The notes: generated from the letters alone by a model not told the origin. A stretch of DNA of 64,000 nucleotides from Vicinamibacteria bacterium (GCA_025994075.1 JAMQGV010000024.1:416867-480866); one strand, 5' to 3'; counted from the stretch's first letter, positions 25,477 to 34,239 are shown. Made by a program: numbers and translations.

Positions 25477-27488
25477 GCGGCGGCCGCGCGCTCGCCGCGG
25501 CCGTGGCGCTCGGGGCCGCCGTGCGCGCGCCGTTCTGGGTCCAGGCCCTGCGCACCCCGGCGGACGGCGACCTCGCGGTGATCGGCGCGATGTCGCGCGA
25601 GCCCTTCGCGTCGCTCACGATGTGGGGCCAGCCCTACGGCGCGCCGCTCGACGCCTGGCTGGTGCGGGCGTGCACCGCGTTCCTCGGCGAGTCGCTGCTC
25701 GCCCTGCGGCTGCCGGGCTTCCTGCTCGGCCTCGCGCTGATCCCGCTGGCCTGGGGCCTCGCGCGGCGCGTCGCACCCGCAGCCGCGCTGCCGGCGGCCC
25801 TGCTCGCCGCGGCCGCACCGCCGTACCTGCTGCTGATGGCCGCGAGCCCGCCACCCTTCTATGCGCTGGCCCTCGCGCTGGGCGGCGCCACGCTGTGGCT
25901 CGCCCTCGACTCCGGCGAGCGGCTGGACGCCCGGGCCGCGGCCGGTGCCCGGCTGTTTGCGCTCGGTCTCTGCGCGGGGCTCGGGCTGTGGAACCACTTC
26001 ATGTCCGCGTCGGTGGTTGCCGCGGCGGCGTGGCGGCTGCGGCGCCACGCGCGCGCCGCCTTGCCGGCGCTGCTCGGGCTCGCGATCGGCACCGCGCCGC
26101 TCGCCTGGCGCCTCGCCTTCGACCCCGCGGCAGGGCGGTCGCTGGCGGTGTCGAGCCGGCAGCAGGGGCCGCTCGCCAACGTCCTCGAGACGCTGCCGCA
26201 GATGCACCGGCCGCTGCTCGCGCTGAGCGGCGCCCACGCGCCGCTGGTCGCCGACGAGCCCGAGCCGGAGACCCGGCCGCCCGCGCCGGTCGCGGCGCTG
26301 CTCGTCTTCGGCTGGCTCGCGGCGCTGGCCGCCGCAATGCGCGCCCTGCGCGGCGATGACGCGGTCCGCACCCTCGCGCTGGCCGCCGGCCTCGCGCTGC
26401 TCGCGTTCCCGTTCCCGCTGCGCTCGGGGCCGCACACGATCCGCTTCCTGACCCCGCTGTTCCTGCCCCTCGTCGCGCTCGCCGGCGCGGGCCTCGTTCG
26501 CCTGCAGGCGGGCCGCGCCGTCGCCCTGGCGGTCGCACTCGGCCTGCTGCAACTGCCCGGCGCCTCCGCCCTCGAGTCCGCCTGGCGCGAAGCGGACCGC
26601 ACGGCGCCGCCGTTCCTGCTGGTCGACCTCGGCGCGGTGCGGGACCGTCTCGAGCAGCGTGGCGTGCGTCATGCCTACGCTTCCTACGGCCCCGCCTGGC
26701 GCCTCGTCTGGGAGGCCGGCGGTCGCGTGACCGCCTCGCAGCCGTGGAACGAGCGCTTCCGCCACCACCCGCTGCCGTTCCTGGACGAGGTCGCGTGGGC
26801 GAAGGACGTGGCCTGGGTGCTGACCCCGGGCATGCCCACGGACCTGCCGTCGCCGCGCGAGTTCGAGGACGCGCTCGGCCAGATCGGCGGCACCTGCCGC
26901 CGCGAGGAAATCGGCGCCACCGTCGTGTTCTCGGCGTGCGCGCCGCCGTTCTCGCCGCGCGTGGAGCCCTGGCCCGCGGGCGCGCTGGGCGATCGCGATC
27001 TCGCGACGACGCTGCCGCGCGAGGGCGACGCCCCCCTCACCCTCGAGTTGCCGACGCCGCTCGCGCTCGACGCGGTGACGCTGCTCGGCCCGCCGAGCGG
27101 GCCGGCGCTCCCGCGCGGCTACGACCTGCGGGTCACCGCGGACGGCGTGAGCTGGGAGCGCGTGGTCCGCCGCCGCCGCGGCGAGGAGCGCCGCGACCTC
27201 GCCTGGAGCAACGGCTTCCCGCGCTACGCGACCGACGACCTCGAGCGCGCGGTAGCGCTCGGCGGCCGCACGATCCGCATGATCCGCCTCGAGCCCCAGC
27301 AAGGCACAGGACCCTGGGCGCTCGCGGAGATCCTGCTCCACCCGGCGACGCCCGAGTCGCAGCGCGAGCCGTGGACGGAGTGGCTGCCGCCGTCGCGCGA
27401 CGCGGCATCCCGCACCTCGGCGCTGGCCGCCAACCCCCGCCCCGACCGCGCCGACCACTGGTCCCGCCTGCTCCTGTCCCGCCGCTGA
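25473..27488 (+). CDS. Polytopic glycosyltransferase-like protein with C-terminal discoidin-like domain
   Basis: A 671-aa protein beginning at GTG inside the preceding stop codon. Residues of about 1-400 are hydrophobic, with roughly ten TM helices of the GT-C style and an acidic pair (TPADGDLAVIG) after TM1. Residues of about 400-500 form a soluble domain. The last part (about 520-630) looks like a F5/8 type C (discoidin) carbohydrate-binding fold: LTLELPTPLALDAVTLLGPP, YDLRVTADGVSWERV and IRMIRLEPQQGTGPWALAEI. A glycan-binding tail on a membrane glycosyltransferase would help hold the polymer. Activity and substrate are not known. Base composition is like its neighbours. Confidence 0.75.
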   Translation: MSGGRALAAAVALGAAVRAPFWVQALRTPADGDLAVIGAMSREPFASLTMWGQPYGAPLDAWLVRACTAFLGESLLALRLPGFLLGLALIPLAWGLARRVAPAAALPAALLAAAAPPYLLLMAASPPPFYALALALGGATLWLALDSGERLDARAAAGARLFALGLCAGLGLWNHFMSASVVAAAAWRLRRHARAALPALLGLAIGTAPLAWRLAFDPAAGRSLAVSSRQQGPLANVLETLPQMHRPLLALSGAHAPLVADEPEPETRPPAPVAALLVFGWLAALAAAMRALRGDDAVRTLALAAGLALLAFPFPLRSGPHTIRFLTPLFLPLVALAGAGLVRLQAGRAVALAVALGLLQLPGASALESAWREADRTAPPFLLVDLGAVRDRLEQRGVRHAYASYGPAWRLVWEAGGRVTASQPWNERFRHHPLPFLDEVAWAKDVAWVLTPGMPTDLPSPREFEDALGQIGGTCRREEIGATVVFSACAPPFSPRVEPWPAGALGDRDLATTLPREGDAPLTLELPTPLALDAVTLLGPPSGPALPRGYDLRVTADGVSWERVVRRRRGEERRDLAWSNGFPRYATDDLERAVALGGRTIRMIRLEPQQGTGPWALAEILLHPATPESQREPWTEWLPPSRDAASRTSALAANPRPDRADHWSRLLLSRR

Positions 27489-27495
27489 TCGGGGC

Positions 27496-28692
27496 TCAGC
27501 GCGGCGGCGGCTTCTCCGTCGCGGCCTTCGGGATCCTGTGGACCTTGCGTTCGATGGCCGCGTAGGCCGCGCGGACCTTCTCGCGGTAGCGCCGGGCCGA
27601 GTACTCGCGCTCGATCAGGGCGACGCCGCGCTCGGCGCGGGCCGCCGCCTCCGCAGGGTTGTCGAGGGCTGCGCGCAGCGCCGCGGCGAAGGCCCCGGGC
27701 GTCGGCTCCGCCAGGAAGGCGAGCGAGTCGTCGACGAGCTGGGTGTGGGTCGCGATGCGGGTGGCGACGATCGGCCTGCCCGACGCCAGGTACGTGTAGA
27801 GCTTGAACGGCGTGTTCTCGCCCTGGACTCGCGGCGACGCGAGCACGTCGGCGAGGGCGAGGAACACGCGCAGTTCGGAGGGCGCGCGCTTGCCGGAGAA
27901 GAACGCGCGTGCACCCGAGGCCGTGGCGCGCGCGCGCAGCGCCTCGATCTGGGCCTCTTCGCCGCCCATGAACAGGAACTGCGCGCCGCTCACGCCGGCC
28001 GCCGCGTCGAGCAGCAGCTCCACGCCCTGGTAGGGCTCGAAGTTGCCGCTGTAGAGCACGACCGGGTCGGGGCCGAGTCCCAGTGACGCGCGCAGTGCCG
28101 CGACCTCCTCCGCCGGCGCCAGCTCGGCGCGGGTGACGAGCGGCGGGTCCTCGACCTGGTGCACGGCCGCGTCGGGCGCGGTGCGGCGCACGCCGTCGGT
28201 CAGGCTCTGGCACACGGTGACGACCGAGGCGGCGCTGCGCAGGGCGTGGCGGTCGAGCGCCTCGGCCAGCCACAGGATCGGGCCGCCGCGCGCGAAACCC
28301 GAGTAGCGGAGCTGGTCGGGGATCGCGGAGTCGACGTCGGCGACCAGCGGCACGCCGAACAGCCGCGCGAACGGCGCGATCAGGTGCGCGGACTCCTCGA
28401 CCGCGTGGACGACGTCGTAGCGGTCGAAGGCGAGGCGCAGGATCGCCTCCAGCGTGAACGGCACGTCGAGCAGCAGCTTGGCCAGCGAGGGGCCCGCCTT
28501 GACGTGCCCCACCGGCAGCCGCAGCGAGCGGCGGTGCAGCACGCCGTGCAGTTCGAGGTCGGCGCCCTGCGGGAAGGTCAGCAGGTCCACCTCGTGGCCC
28601 AGCTCGGCCAGCGCCTGCACCATCGCCCGCACGGCGAGCGGCGTGCCGCGCACCTCGAAGAACGGCTGCGGCGCGAGGAACAGGATGCGCAG
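27496..28692 (-). CDS. GT4-family glycosyltransferase (group 1)
   Basis: About 398 aa, GT-B fold. The N-terminal domain starts RILFLAPQPFFEVRGTPLAVR and contains VDLLTFPQG; the C-terminal nucleotide-sugar domain has VVLYSGNFEPYQGVELLLDA and QGENTPFKLYTYLASGRPIVAT, the usual EX7E region of GT4. It probably adds a sugar to a lipid-linked or surface glycan. No ATG, GTG or TTG is available where the family N terminus begins: the frame reads upstream into trxB, and the codon at the expected position is CTG (28692), 12 nt after the trxB stop and without a clear Shine-Dalgarno. A CTG start with coupling to trxB is my best reading; a sequencing error is the alternative. Confidence 0.82.
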   Translation of the reverse strand: MRILFLAPQPFFEVRGTPLAVRAMVQALAELGHEVDLLTFPQGADLELHGVLHRRSLRLPVGHVKAGPSLAKLLLDVPFTLEAILRLAFDRYDVVHAVEESAHLIAPFARLFGVPLVADVDSAIPDQLRYSGFARGGPILWLAEALDRHALRSAASVVTVCQSLTDGVRRTAPDAAVHQVEDPPLVTRAELAPAEEVAALRASLGLGPDPVVLYSGNFEPYQGVELLLDAAAGVSGAQFLFMGGEEAQIEALRARATASGARAFFSGKRAPSELRVFLALADVLASPRVQGENTPFKLYTYLASGRPIVATRIATHTQLVDDSLAFLAEPTPGAFAAALRAALDNPAEAAARAERGVALIEREYSARRYREKVRAAYAAIERKVHRIPKAATEKPPPR

Positions 28693-28703
28693 GGCGCGCG
28701 GCT

Positions 28704-29663
28704 CTAGTGGGCGAGGAAGCGTTCGGCGTCGATCGCGGCCATGCAGCCGCTGCCCGCCGCCGTCACCGCCTGGCGGTAGCGGCTGTCGGCGACGTCGCCG
28801 GCGGCGAACACGCCCGGCACGTTGGTCGCCGTGGTGCCGTCGCGGGTGATCAGGTAACCGCTGTCGTCCATCTCGAGCTGGCCCTTGAAGGCGGCCGTGT
28901 TGGGCTCGTGGCCGATCGCCATGAACAGGCCGCCGGCGGCGACCTCGCGCTCCGCGCCGGTCACGGTGTCCTTCACGACCACGCCCTTGAAGCCCTGGCC
29001 AGGGCCGCCCAGCAGCTTCACCACCACGCTGTTCCACAGCCAGTCGACCTTCGGGTTCTGCTTCGCCTTCTCCTGCATGATCTTCGAGGCGCGCAGGCTG
29101 TCGCGGCGGTGCACGATCGTCACCTTGTTCGCGAACTTGGTGAGGAAGGTGGCCTCCTCCATAGCGGTGTCGCCGCCGCCGACGACCAGCACTTCCTTGT
29201 TCTTGTAGAAGAACCCGTCGCAGGTGGCGCAGGCGGAGACGCCGCCGATCTTGGTGCGGAACTCCAGCTCCTCCGGCAGCCCCAGCCACTTGGCGCGGGC
29301 GCCGGTCGCGACGATCAGCGCCTTCGCCGTGATTTCGCCGTCCTCGATCTGCAGCCGGAACGGGCGCTGCGAGAGAGCGGCCTTCGTCACCGCGCCGTAG
29401 GTGAACTCGGTTCCGAAGCGCTCCGCCTGCTTGCGCATCGCGTCCATCAGCTCGGGGCCGAGGATGCCCTTCGGAAAACCGGGGTAGTTGTCGACCTCGG
29501 TGGTCAGCATGAGCTGGCCGCCGGGCACGTCGGTCGGGTCGTCGCCGCCGCCGCCTTCGACCACCAGCGGCTGCAGCTCGGCGCGCGAAGCGTAGATGGC
29601 CGCGGTCAGCCCCGCCGGCCCCGATCCCAGGATGACGACGTCGTACGCGCTCTTCTTCGCCAT
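28704..29663 (-). CDS. trxB: Thioredoxin reductase
   Basis: A 319-aa low-molecular-weight FAD/NADPH thioredoxin reductase. The FAD Rossmann motif is GSGPAGLTAAIYASRA (about 13-28), the redox pair is Cys145-Cys148 in SACATCDGFFYKNK, the NADPH motif is VVGGGDTAMEEA, and the C-terminal FAD signature is GVFAAGDVADSRYRQAVTAAGSGCMAA. It reduces thioredoxin in the cytoplasm with NADPH. Length is normal. The ATG at 29663 is only 20 bp from the divergent ATG at 29684, and a TATACT box sits 6 nt upstream, so the mRNA is probably leaderless. The glycosyltransferase gene follows 12 nt after the stop. Confidence 0.95.
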   Translation of the reverse strand: MAKKSAYDVVILGSGPAGLTAAIYASRAELQPLVVEGGGGDDPTDVPGGQLMLTTEVDNYPGFPKGILGPELMDAMRKQAERFGTEFTYGAVTKAALSQRPFRLQIEDGEITAKALIVATGARAKWLGLPEELEFRTKIGGVSACATCDGFFYKNKEVLVVGGGDTAMEEATFLTKFANKVTIVHRRDSLRASKIMQEKAKQNPKVDWLWNSVVVKLLGGPGQGFKGVVVKDTVTGAEREVAAGGLFMAIGHEPNTAAFKGQLEMDDSGYLITRDGTTATNVPGVFAAGDVADSRYRQAVTAAGSGCMAAIDAERFLAH

Positions 29664-29669
29664 GGGGCG

Positions 29670-29677
29670 AGTATATT
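29670..29677. promoter_or_regulatory. Overlapping divergent -10 boxes in a 20-bp intergenic gap
   Basis: AGTATATT reads TATACT on the minus strand (29675 to 29670, 6 nt before trxB) and TATATT on the plus strand (29672-29677, 6 nt before the 79-aa gene). The two boxes share four bases. GGCGA and TCGCC flank them as a short inverted repeat. Two RNA polymerases could hardly bind at once. Confidence 0.45.
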
Positions 29678-29683
29678 TCGCCT

Positions 29684-29923
29684 ATGGATGCCGCGCCCAA
29701 GATCGACATCATCCTCGCGACCCTCAACTCCGCCGACGTCGGCTCGCTGGAGTCGATCGCGGCCAAGATGCGCGACGTCGAGCTCGAGCTGCGCGCGATC
29801 GAGCAGGTGGAGCTGGCCGACCGCGCAAACGACGCCGAGCGCGCCCTGATGCGCGGGGACGTGGCCGAGTTCCGCCGGCTGCGGGCGTTCCTGCAGTCGA
29901 AGGTCGGCCACCTGCGGCCCTGA
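29684..29923 (+). CDS. Small conserved-looking helical protein, function unknown
   Basis: A 79-aa acidic protein (MDAAPKIDIILATLNSADVG then LESIAAKMRDVELELRAIEQVELAD) predicted to be two or three helices with a coiled-coil-like heptad pattern in the middle. I do not recognise the family. It is divergent from trxB with only 20 bp between start codons, and the FAD oxidase frame begins right after it, so it may be the first gene of an operon with the oxidase and the HD protein. Codon use matches its neighbours and third-position G+C is high, which supports real coding. Confidence 0.7.
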   Translation: MDAAPKIDIILATLNSADVGSLESIAAKMRDVELELRAIEQVELADRANDAERALMRGDVAEFRRLRAFLQSKVGHLRP

Positions 29924-29964
29924 AGCTGCCTCGCGCCGCCACCCGCGCCCCGCGCGGGGAAGTC

Positions 29965-31434
29965 GTGCCGCCGCCGCGGGCCGAGGACGTCGGCGCCTAC
30001 CTGCACGATGCGGCCCACACGCCTGGCGGCCACACCCCCGCAGTCCTGCTGCCGCGCGCGGAGGGCGAGGTGGCCTGGGCGCTGCGCCAGCCGGGCCCGC
30101 TGCTCGCGGTCGGCGCGCAGTCTTCGCTGACCGGAGGCGCGACTCCTTTCGGCGAGCGGCTGCTGTCGCTGTCGCGGATGGACGCGCTGCTGTCGATCGG
30201 GCCCGATCGGGCGCGGGCGCAAGCCGGCCTGGCGCTGCTGCCGTTCGAGGCGGCGCTGAAGGAACGTGGCCTGCGCTATCCGCCCGCGCCGACCTGGCGC
30301 GGCGCGACGCTGGGCGGCGTGGCCTCGACCAACGCCGCGGGCGCCGCCACCTTCCGCCACGGCACGACCCGCGACTGGGTGCGGGCGCTGACCGTCGTGC
30401 TGCCGGCGGGCGACGTGCTGGACGTCGAGCGCGGCCAGTGCGTCGCTCGCGCGGGCGAGGCGTTCGAGATCGCGCGCGCGGACGGCTCGCTGACCCGGGT
30501 GCCGACGCCGACGTACGCCCTGCCGGACGTGCCGAAGCGCTCGGCCGGGTATCACGCGGCGCCGGAGCTCGACCTCGTCGACCTGTTCGTCGGCTCCGAG
30601 GGCACGCTCGGCGTGATCACCGAGGTCGAGGTGCGCCTTGCGCCCGCCGTCGCCGAGTGGATGGCGCTCGTGCCCTGCCGCGACGACGCCCACGCGTTCA
30701 CCCTGACCCGCGCGCTGCGCGAGGCCTCGCGCAGCGGCACCCTGGCAGTGGCCGCGATCGAGTCGATCGACGCGCGCTGCGTCGCGCTGCTCGCCGAAGA
30801 AGGCAAGGCCGTGCCGCGGGGCTGCGCGGGCGGCGCGCTGTTCGTGACGCTGGAGCCGCACGCGGCCGGCGACGACCCGCTGGAACCGCTGCTCGCCCTG
30901 CTCGAGGCCCACGGCGCGGCCGACGGCGTCGAGGTCGCGGGGCCGGACGAGCCGGCCCGGCAGCACGCGCTCGCCGAGATGCGCGAGGCCGTGCCGGTCG
31001 CGGTCGGCGAGCGCCTGGGCCGCGCCCAGCGCTCCGACCCGCGGGTGCGCAAGGCCGCGGCCGACATGATCGTGCCGTTCGACCGCGTGCCCGCCATGGT
31101 CGCCGCCTGGCACGAGGCTTTCTCGCGACGCGGCCTCGACCACGCGATCTGGGGCCATCTCTCGGACGGCAACCTGCACGCGAACGCGCTGATGACGACG
31201 GGCGAGCAGGTGGCGCTCGCCGACGCGGCGCTGCTCGAGACCGGGCGCGCCGTGATCGCGATGGGCGGCTGCCCGATGTCCGAGCACGGCGTCGGCCGCA
31301 ACCCCGTGAAGCAGGCGCTGCTGCGCGACCTGCTCGGCGAGGACGGCCTCGCCCAGATGCGGCGGATGAAGGCGGCGCTCGACCCCGAAGGCAAGCTGGC
31401 GCCGGGCGTTATGATCCCCCGCACCCCTCAATGA
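29965..31434 (+). CDS. FAD-linked oxidase, GlcD / D-lactate dehydrogenase type
   Basis: About 489 aa. The PCMH-type FAD domain is visible in LLAVGAQSSLTGGATPFGERLLSLSRM and LGGVASTNAAGAATFRHGTTRDWVRAL; VGSEGTLGVITEVEVRLAP closes it. The C-terminal oxidase domain carries the metal/substrate motif WGHLSDGNLHANAL and HGVGRNPVKQALL, as in D-lactate, D-2-hydroxyglutarate and glycolate dehydrogenases. It would oxidise a D-2-hydroxy acid and pass electrons to the quinone pool or an ETF. The start is uncertain: GTG 29965 behind GGGGAAG is used here; the frame is open to a CTG at 29920 that overlaps the preceding stop. The stop overlaps the ATG of the HD gene (ATGA). Confidence 0.87.
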   Translation: MPPPRAEDVGAYLHDAAHTPGGHTPAVLLPRAEGEVAWALRQPGPLLAVGAQSSLTGGATPFGERLLSLSRMDALLSIGPDRARAQAGLALLPFEAALKERGLRYPPAPTWRGATLGGVASTNAAGAATFRHGTTRDWVRALTVVLPAGDVLDVERGQCVARAGEAFEIARADGSLTRVPTPTYALPDVPKRSAGYHAAPELDLVDLFVGSEGTLGVITEVEVRLAPAVAEWMALVPCRDDAHAFTLTRALREASRSGTLAVAAIESIDARCVALLAEEGKAVPRGCAGGALFVTLEPHAAGDDPLEPLLALLEAHGAADGVEVAGPDEPARQHALAEMREAVPVAVGERLGRAQRSDPRVRKAAADMIVPFDRVPAMVAAWHEAFSRRGLDHAIWGHLSDGNLHANALMTTGEQVALADAALLETGRAVIAMGGCPMSEHGVGRNPVKQALLRDLLGEDGLAQMRRMKAALDPEGKLAPGVMIPRTPQ

Positions 31435-32285
31435 GCCCCGAGGCCGGCATGCTGAACGTGACCGAGGTCGAGATCGACGCCTTCGTCCGCCACCTGCAGG
31501 CGGGCTACCGGCGCACCTACGGCGGCTACAAGCCGGAGTACGCCGAGATCATCGGCTGGGCCGGTGGCATGGCGCTCGAGAACATCGCGGGCTCCGACGC
31601 GCTCTACCACAACGTGGAGCACACGATCTACGTGACGCTGGTCGGCCAGGAGATCCTGCGCGGGCGCCACCTGCGCGAGGGCAAGGTCTCCTGCGAGGAC
31701 TGGCTCACCTTCATCGTGTCGCTGCTGTGCCACGACATCGGCTACGTCAAGGGCGTCTGCCGCCAGGACCGCCCCGGCGTGTACGCGACGGGCAGGGACG
31801 GCGCGACGGTGACGCTGGGCCCGGAGACCACCGACGCCGCGCTCACGCCGCACCACGTCGACCGCGGCAAGCTGTTCGTCGAGGAGCGTTTCGGTGGCCA
31901 TCGCCTGATCGACGTCGAGGCGGTCAAGCGCAACATCGAGCCGACCCGCTTTCCGGTGCCGAAAGGAGACGACGGCCACGCCAACTCCCAGTACCCCGGG
32001 CTCGTGCGCGCGGCGGACCTGATCGGCCAGCTCGGCGACCCGCGCTACCTGCGCAAGATCCCGGCGCTCTACTACGAGTTCGAGGAGACGGGGGTCAACG
32101 CGAAACTCGGCTACAGGAGCCCCGCCGACCTGCGCCGCAACTACGCGAGCTTCTACTGGAAGGAAGTCTCGCCCTACATCCAGGAGGCGCTCGCCTACCT
32201 GGGGGCGACCCAGCAGGGCCTGCAGATGCGCGCCAACCTGTTCGCCAACGTGTTCGAGATCGAGCACGAGCAGGACCGCCGGTAG
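31431..32285 (+). CDS. HD-domain metal-dependent phosphohydrolase-like protein
   Basis: A 284-aa protein with an HD-type metal site: an upstream His in LYHNVEHTIYVTLVGQ and the HD pair in SLLCHDIGYVKG, followed by TPHHVDRGKLFVEERF. Spacing resembles the PDEase-like HD families that include cyclic-nucleotide phosphodiesterases, but without an identifiable sensor domain. Its ATG overlaps the stop of the FAD oxidase by 4 nt, so it is made with it. Substrate unknown; phosphate esters of nucleotides are the family norm. Confidence 0.72.
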   Translation: MSPEAGMLNVTEVEIDAFVRHLQAGYRRTYGGYKPEYAEIIGWAGGMALENIAGSDALYHNVEHTIYVTLVGQEILRGRHLREGKVSCEDWLTFIVSLLCHDIGYVKGVCRQDRPGVYATGRDGATVTLGPETTDAALTPHHVDRGKLFVEERFGGHRLIDVEAVKRNIEPTRFPVPKGDDGHANSQYPGLVRAADLIGQLGDPRYLRKIPALYYEFEETGVNAKLGYRSPADLRRNYASFYWKEVSPYIQEALAYLGATQQGLQMRANLFANVFEIEHEQDRR

Positions 32286-32288
32286 GGC

Positions 32289-32810
32289 TCACAGCGCCTC
32301 GCGGGCCAGGAACAGGCTGCGGTCGAAAGCCGCGAACAGCGCCTGGTAGGCCGCGGGCTCCACGACTTCCTCCACGGAGAGCGTCTGCCCGTGTTCGTCG
32401 CGGGAGCGCAGCACGAGGCTGACCCGCACCCGCACGCCGCCTTCGCGGGCCTCGATCCGGCCGGTCGCCTCCAGCTCGCGAACCGCGGGCGTCTTCGGGC
32501 GGAGCAGGCCGTAGCTCGCGACCGTGAGGTAGAAGCGCGCCACCTTGCCGAGGACGGAGGGGCCCTCGACCGGGGCGTCGCGGGTCGCCGTCACCAGGCC
32601 GAGCGCGGCATCGGCGACGCGGATCGAGTAGCCGTCGTCCTGCAGCGTGGAGAGCAGGGCCGAGAGCGCGGCCGGGACGTCCGTGCCCTCGAACTCGCGG
32701 GTCTGCAGGGCGCGCCGCTCGAGCGGGCTCGCGCCGTGCCGCACGGCGGGCGGCGCGGAGGCGCAGGCCGAGAGGGCGAGGGCGAGCAGGGCCAGGGCCA
32801 GGCGGCGCAT
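32289..32810 (-). CDS. Small lipoprotein, function unknown
   Basis: A 173-aa lipoprotein with signal MRRLALALLALALSACAS (lipobox LSAC). The mature part has a pattern of one alpha/beta repeat (ALLSTLQDDGYSIRVADAALG, then LVTATRDAP) resembling periplasmic lipoproteins that measure envelope state, but I cannot assign a family. It begins 2 nt after the stop of the BamE-like gene, so the two are an operon. It ends 3 nt from the convergent HD gene. Confidence 0.7.
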   Translation of the reverse strand: MRRLALALLALALSACASAPPAVRHGASPLERRALQTREFEGTDVPAALSALLSTLQDDGYSIRVADAALGLVTATRDAPVEGPSVLGKVARFYLTVASYGLLRPKTPAVRELEATGRIEAREGGVRVRVSLVLRSRDEHGQTLSVEEVVEPAAYQALFAAFDRSLFLAREAL

Positions 32811-32812
32811 GG

Positions 32813-33244
32813 TCAGAACCGGCTGGCGTGGAACGCGAAGGTGTCGACGCGCCCGGCCGCGTCGAAGCGGATCACGACGGTCAGCGTGCGCTGGGTCGAG
32901 ACCACGCGCTCGTCGCGGTGGCGCGCGCCGGAGAAGCCGAGCCAGACGGCGGGGCCGATCGGGCCCATCGCTCCGCCCCCTCCCGTCACCGTCGTGCCCT
33001 TGACCCGGACCTCGCTGGCGACCTTGTCGTAGACCCACGACTCGCGGCCGTCGGCGCCGCGGGTCACCAGGTTGGGCGAGCCGAGGGCCTCGGCCACGGC
33101 GGCCTGGTCCATGCCCGCCCGCAGTTCCTTCTGGAGGAGGCCGAGGGTGAACTCGCGCTCGGGCGGGTCCCCGCCGCGGGCGGCGGGTGAAACGGCGAGC
33201 AGCAGGGGGACGAGCAGGGCGACGGGGGAGCGGAGCGCCTTCAT
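32813..33244 (-). CDS. SmpA/BamE-like secreted small protein
   Basis: A 143-aa exported protein. The Sec signal (MKALRSPVALLVPLLLAVSP) precedes a SmpA/OmlA-type fold: LQKELRAGMDQAAVAEALGSPNLV, then DGRESWVYDKVASE and TLTVVIRFDAAGRVDTFAF. BamE assists the outer-membrane protein assembly complex, but many stand-alone SmpA-like proteins have other envelope roles. ATG 33244 is chosen because it begins the signal peptide; the upstream in-frame ATG at 33265 adds seven residues. A Gly-rich loop (VTGGGGAMGPIG) interrupts the usual fold. It heads a two-gene operon with the lipoprotein. Confidence 0.7.
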   Translation of the reverse strand: MKALRSPVALLVPLLLAVSPAARGGDPPEREFTLGLLQKELRAGMDQAAVAEALGSPNLVTRGADGRESWVYDKVASEVRVKGTTVTGGGGAMGPIGPAVWLGFSGARHRDERVVSTQRTLTVVIRFDAAGRVDTFAFHASRF

Positions 33245-33319
33245 GGGAACCCTCCTGGCTCCCAAGGTCGGCCGCGTCGGCCCCCGGCGGGGGCGCCCGC
33301 AGGACGGTTTCCGCGACCG

Positions 33320-34222
33320 TCACAGTGCGGGCGCGAGGTGGGCGGCGACCGGGGCGGCGGACGCGGGGTCGAGCAGGCGGAACTCGAGGCAGCCGCGCGG
33401 GCGCGCCGCGCGCACGGCGCCGATCGACAGCGCGTCGGCCAGCACCAGCGCCGCGTTCGGCGCAAACGTCTGCCACCGCGCGGCGTCGCCGCGCACGCAG
33501 GTCACGAGCGTCAGTTCCTCGCCGCGCAGCCCGTGCACGACGGCCTGGGCGAACGGGAACACGGCCTCCGCGTGGGACACCGCGAGCACCAGCGAGTCCG
33601 CTGGCAGTGCCGCGACGGCTCGCCCGCACGCCTCGGGCACCGACAGCCGCACGCTCTCCACGGGCAGCCCCGGGCGCAGCCGCGCCAGCAATCCCACGTG
33701 GTAGGGCAGCGTGACCAGCAGCCGGTCCGCCAGCGCCTCGCCGGCGGGCAGCGCGTCGAGGGCGTGGGCCTCCACCGGGGCGGCGAGCGTCGCGGCCAGT
33801 TCGTGGGCCAGCAGCTCCGCCATCTCCCGCGTGCGGTCGACCACCGCGACCCGGGTCGGCGGGGGCGACTCCAGCCAGCCGCGGGCCGCCTCGCGCAGCG
33901 CGGCCCGCGAATGGCCCGCCCGCTCCAGCGCGTCCAGCGCGCGGCGCAGCGCCGCGCGGGCGTCGAGGGGCGCGGCGTCCGCCCCGGCGGGTTCCACGTA
34001 CACGCCCGACCCGGATCGCGAGCGGACGCGACCGGTGGCCTCCAGGCTGCGGTAGGCGGCGCCGACGGTGTTGGCGTGGAGGCCGAGCCGCCGCGCCAGC
34101 GCCCGCACGCTGGGCAGGCGCTGACCCGCGGCCAGGGCGCCCGAGAGGATCTGCAGCTCGAGCTGGAAGCGGAGCTGTTCGGTGACCGGCACCCGGCTGC
34201 CGCGGTGGACGGAGAGCTGCAT
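33320..34222 (-). CDS. GntR-type winged-helix transcriptional regulator
   Basis: A 300-aa regulator. The N-terminal GntR winged helix is clear: VTEQLRFQLELQILSGALAA, QRLPSVRALARRLGLHANTV and AYRSLEATGRVRSRSGSGVYV (about 10-75). The rest is a substrate-sensing domain without the PLP-lysine fold of MocR proteins; pieces such as VVDRTREMAELLAHELAA and LPYHVGLLARLRPGLPVESV resemble a periplasmic-binding-like fold seen in some YtrA/GntR relatives. The start is placed at 34222, where the family begins and a TACGCT box lies 11 nt upstream. It is divergent from the aldehyde dehydrogenase gene and could regulate it; the ligand is unknown. Confidence 0.8.
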   Translation of the reverse strand: MQLSVHRGSRVPVTEQLRFQLELQILSGALAAGQRLPSVRALARRLGLHANTVGAAYRSLEATGRVRSRSGSGVYVEPAGADAAPLDARAALRRALDALERAGHSRAALREAARGWLESPPPTRVAVVDRTREMAELLAHELAATLAAPVEAHALDALPAGEALADRLLVTLPYHVGLLARLRPGLPVESVRLSVPEACGRAVAALPADSLVLAVSHAEAVFPFAQAVVHGLRGEELTLVTCVRGDAARWQTFAPNAALVLADALSIGAVRAARPRGCLEFRLLDPASAAPVAAHLAPAL

Positions 34223-34233
34223 CGCAGTGGCGC

Positions 34234-34239
34234 AGCGTA
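34234..34239 (-). promoter_or_regulatory. TACGCT box before the GntR gene
   Basis: TACGCT (minus strand) lies 11 nt upstream of ATG 34222, without a Shine-Dalgarno, consistent with a near-leaderless transcript. The match to -10 is only moderate. Confidence 0.3.
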
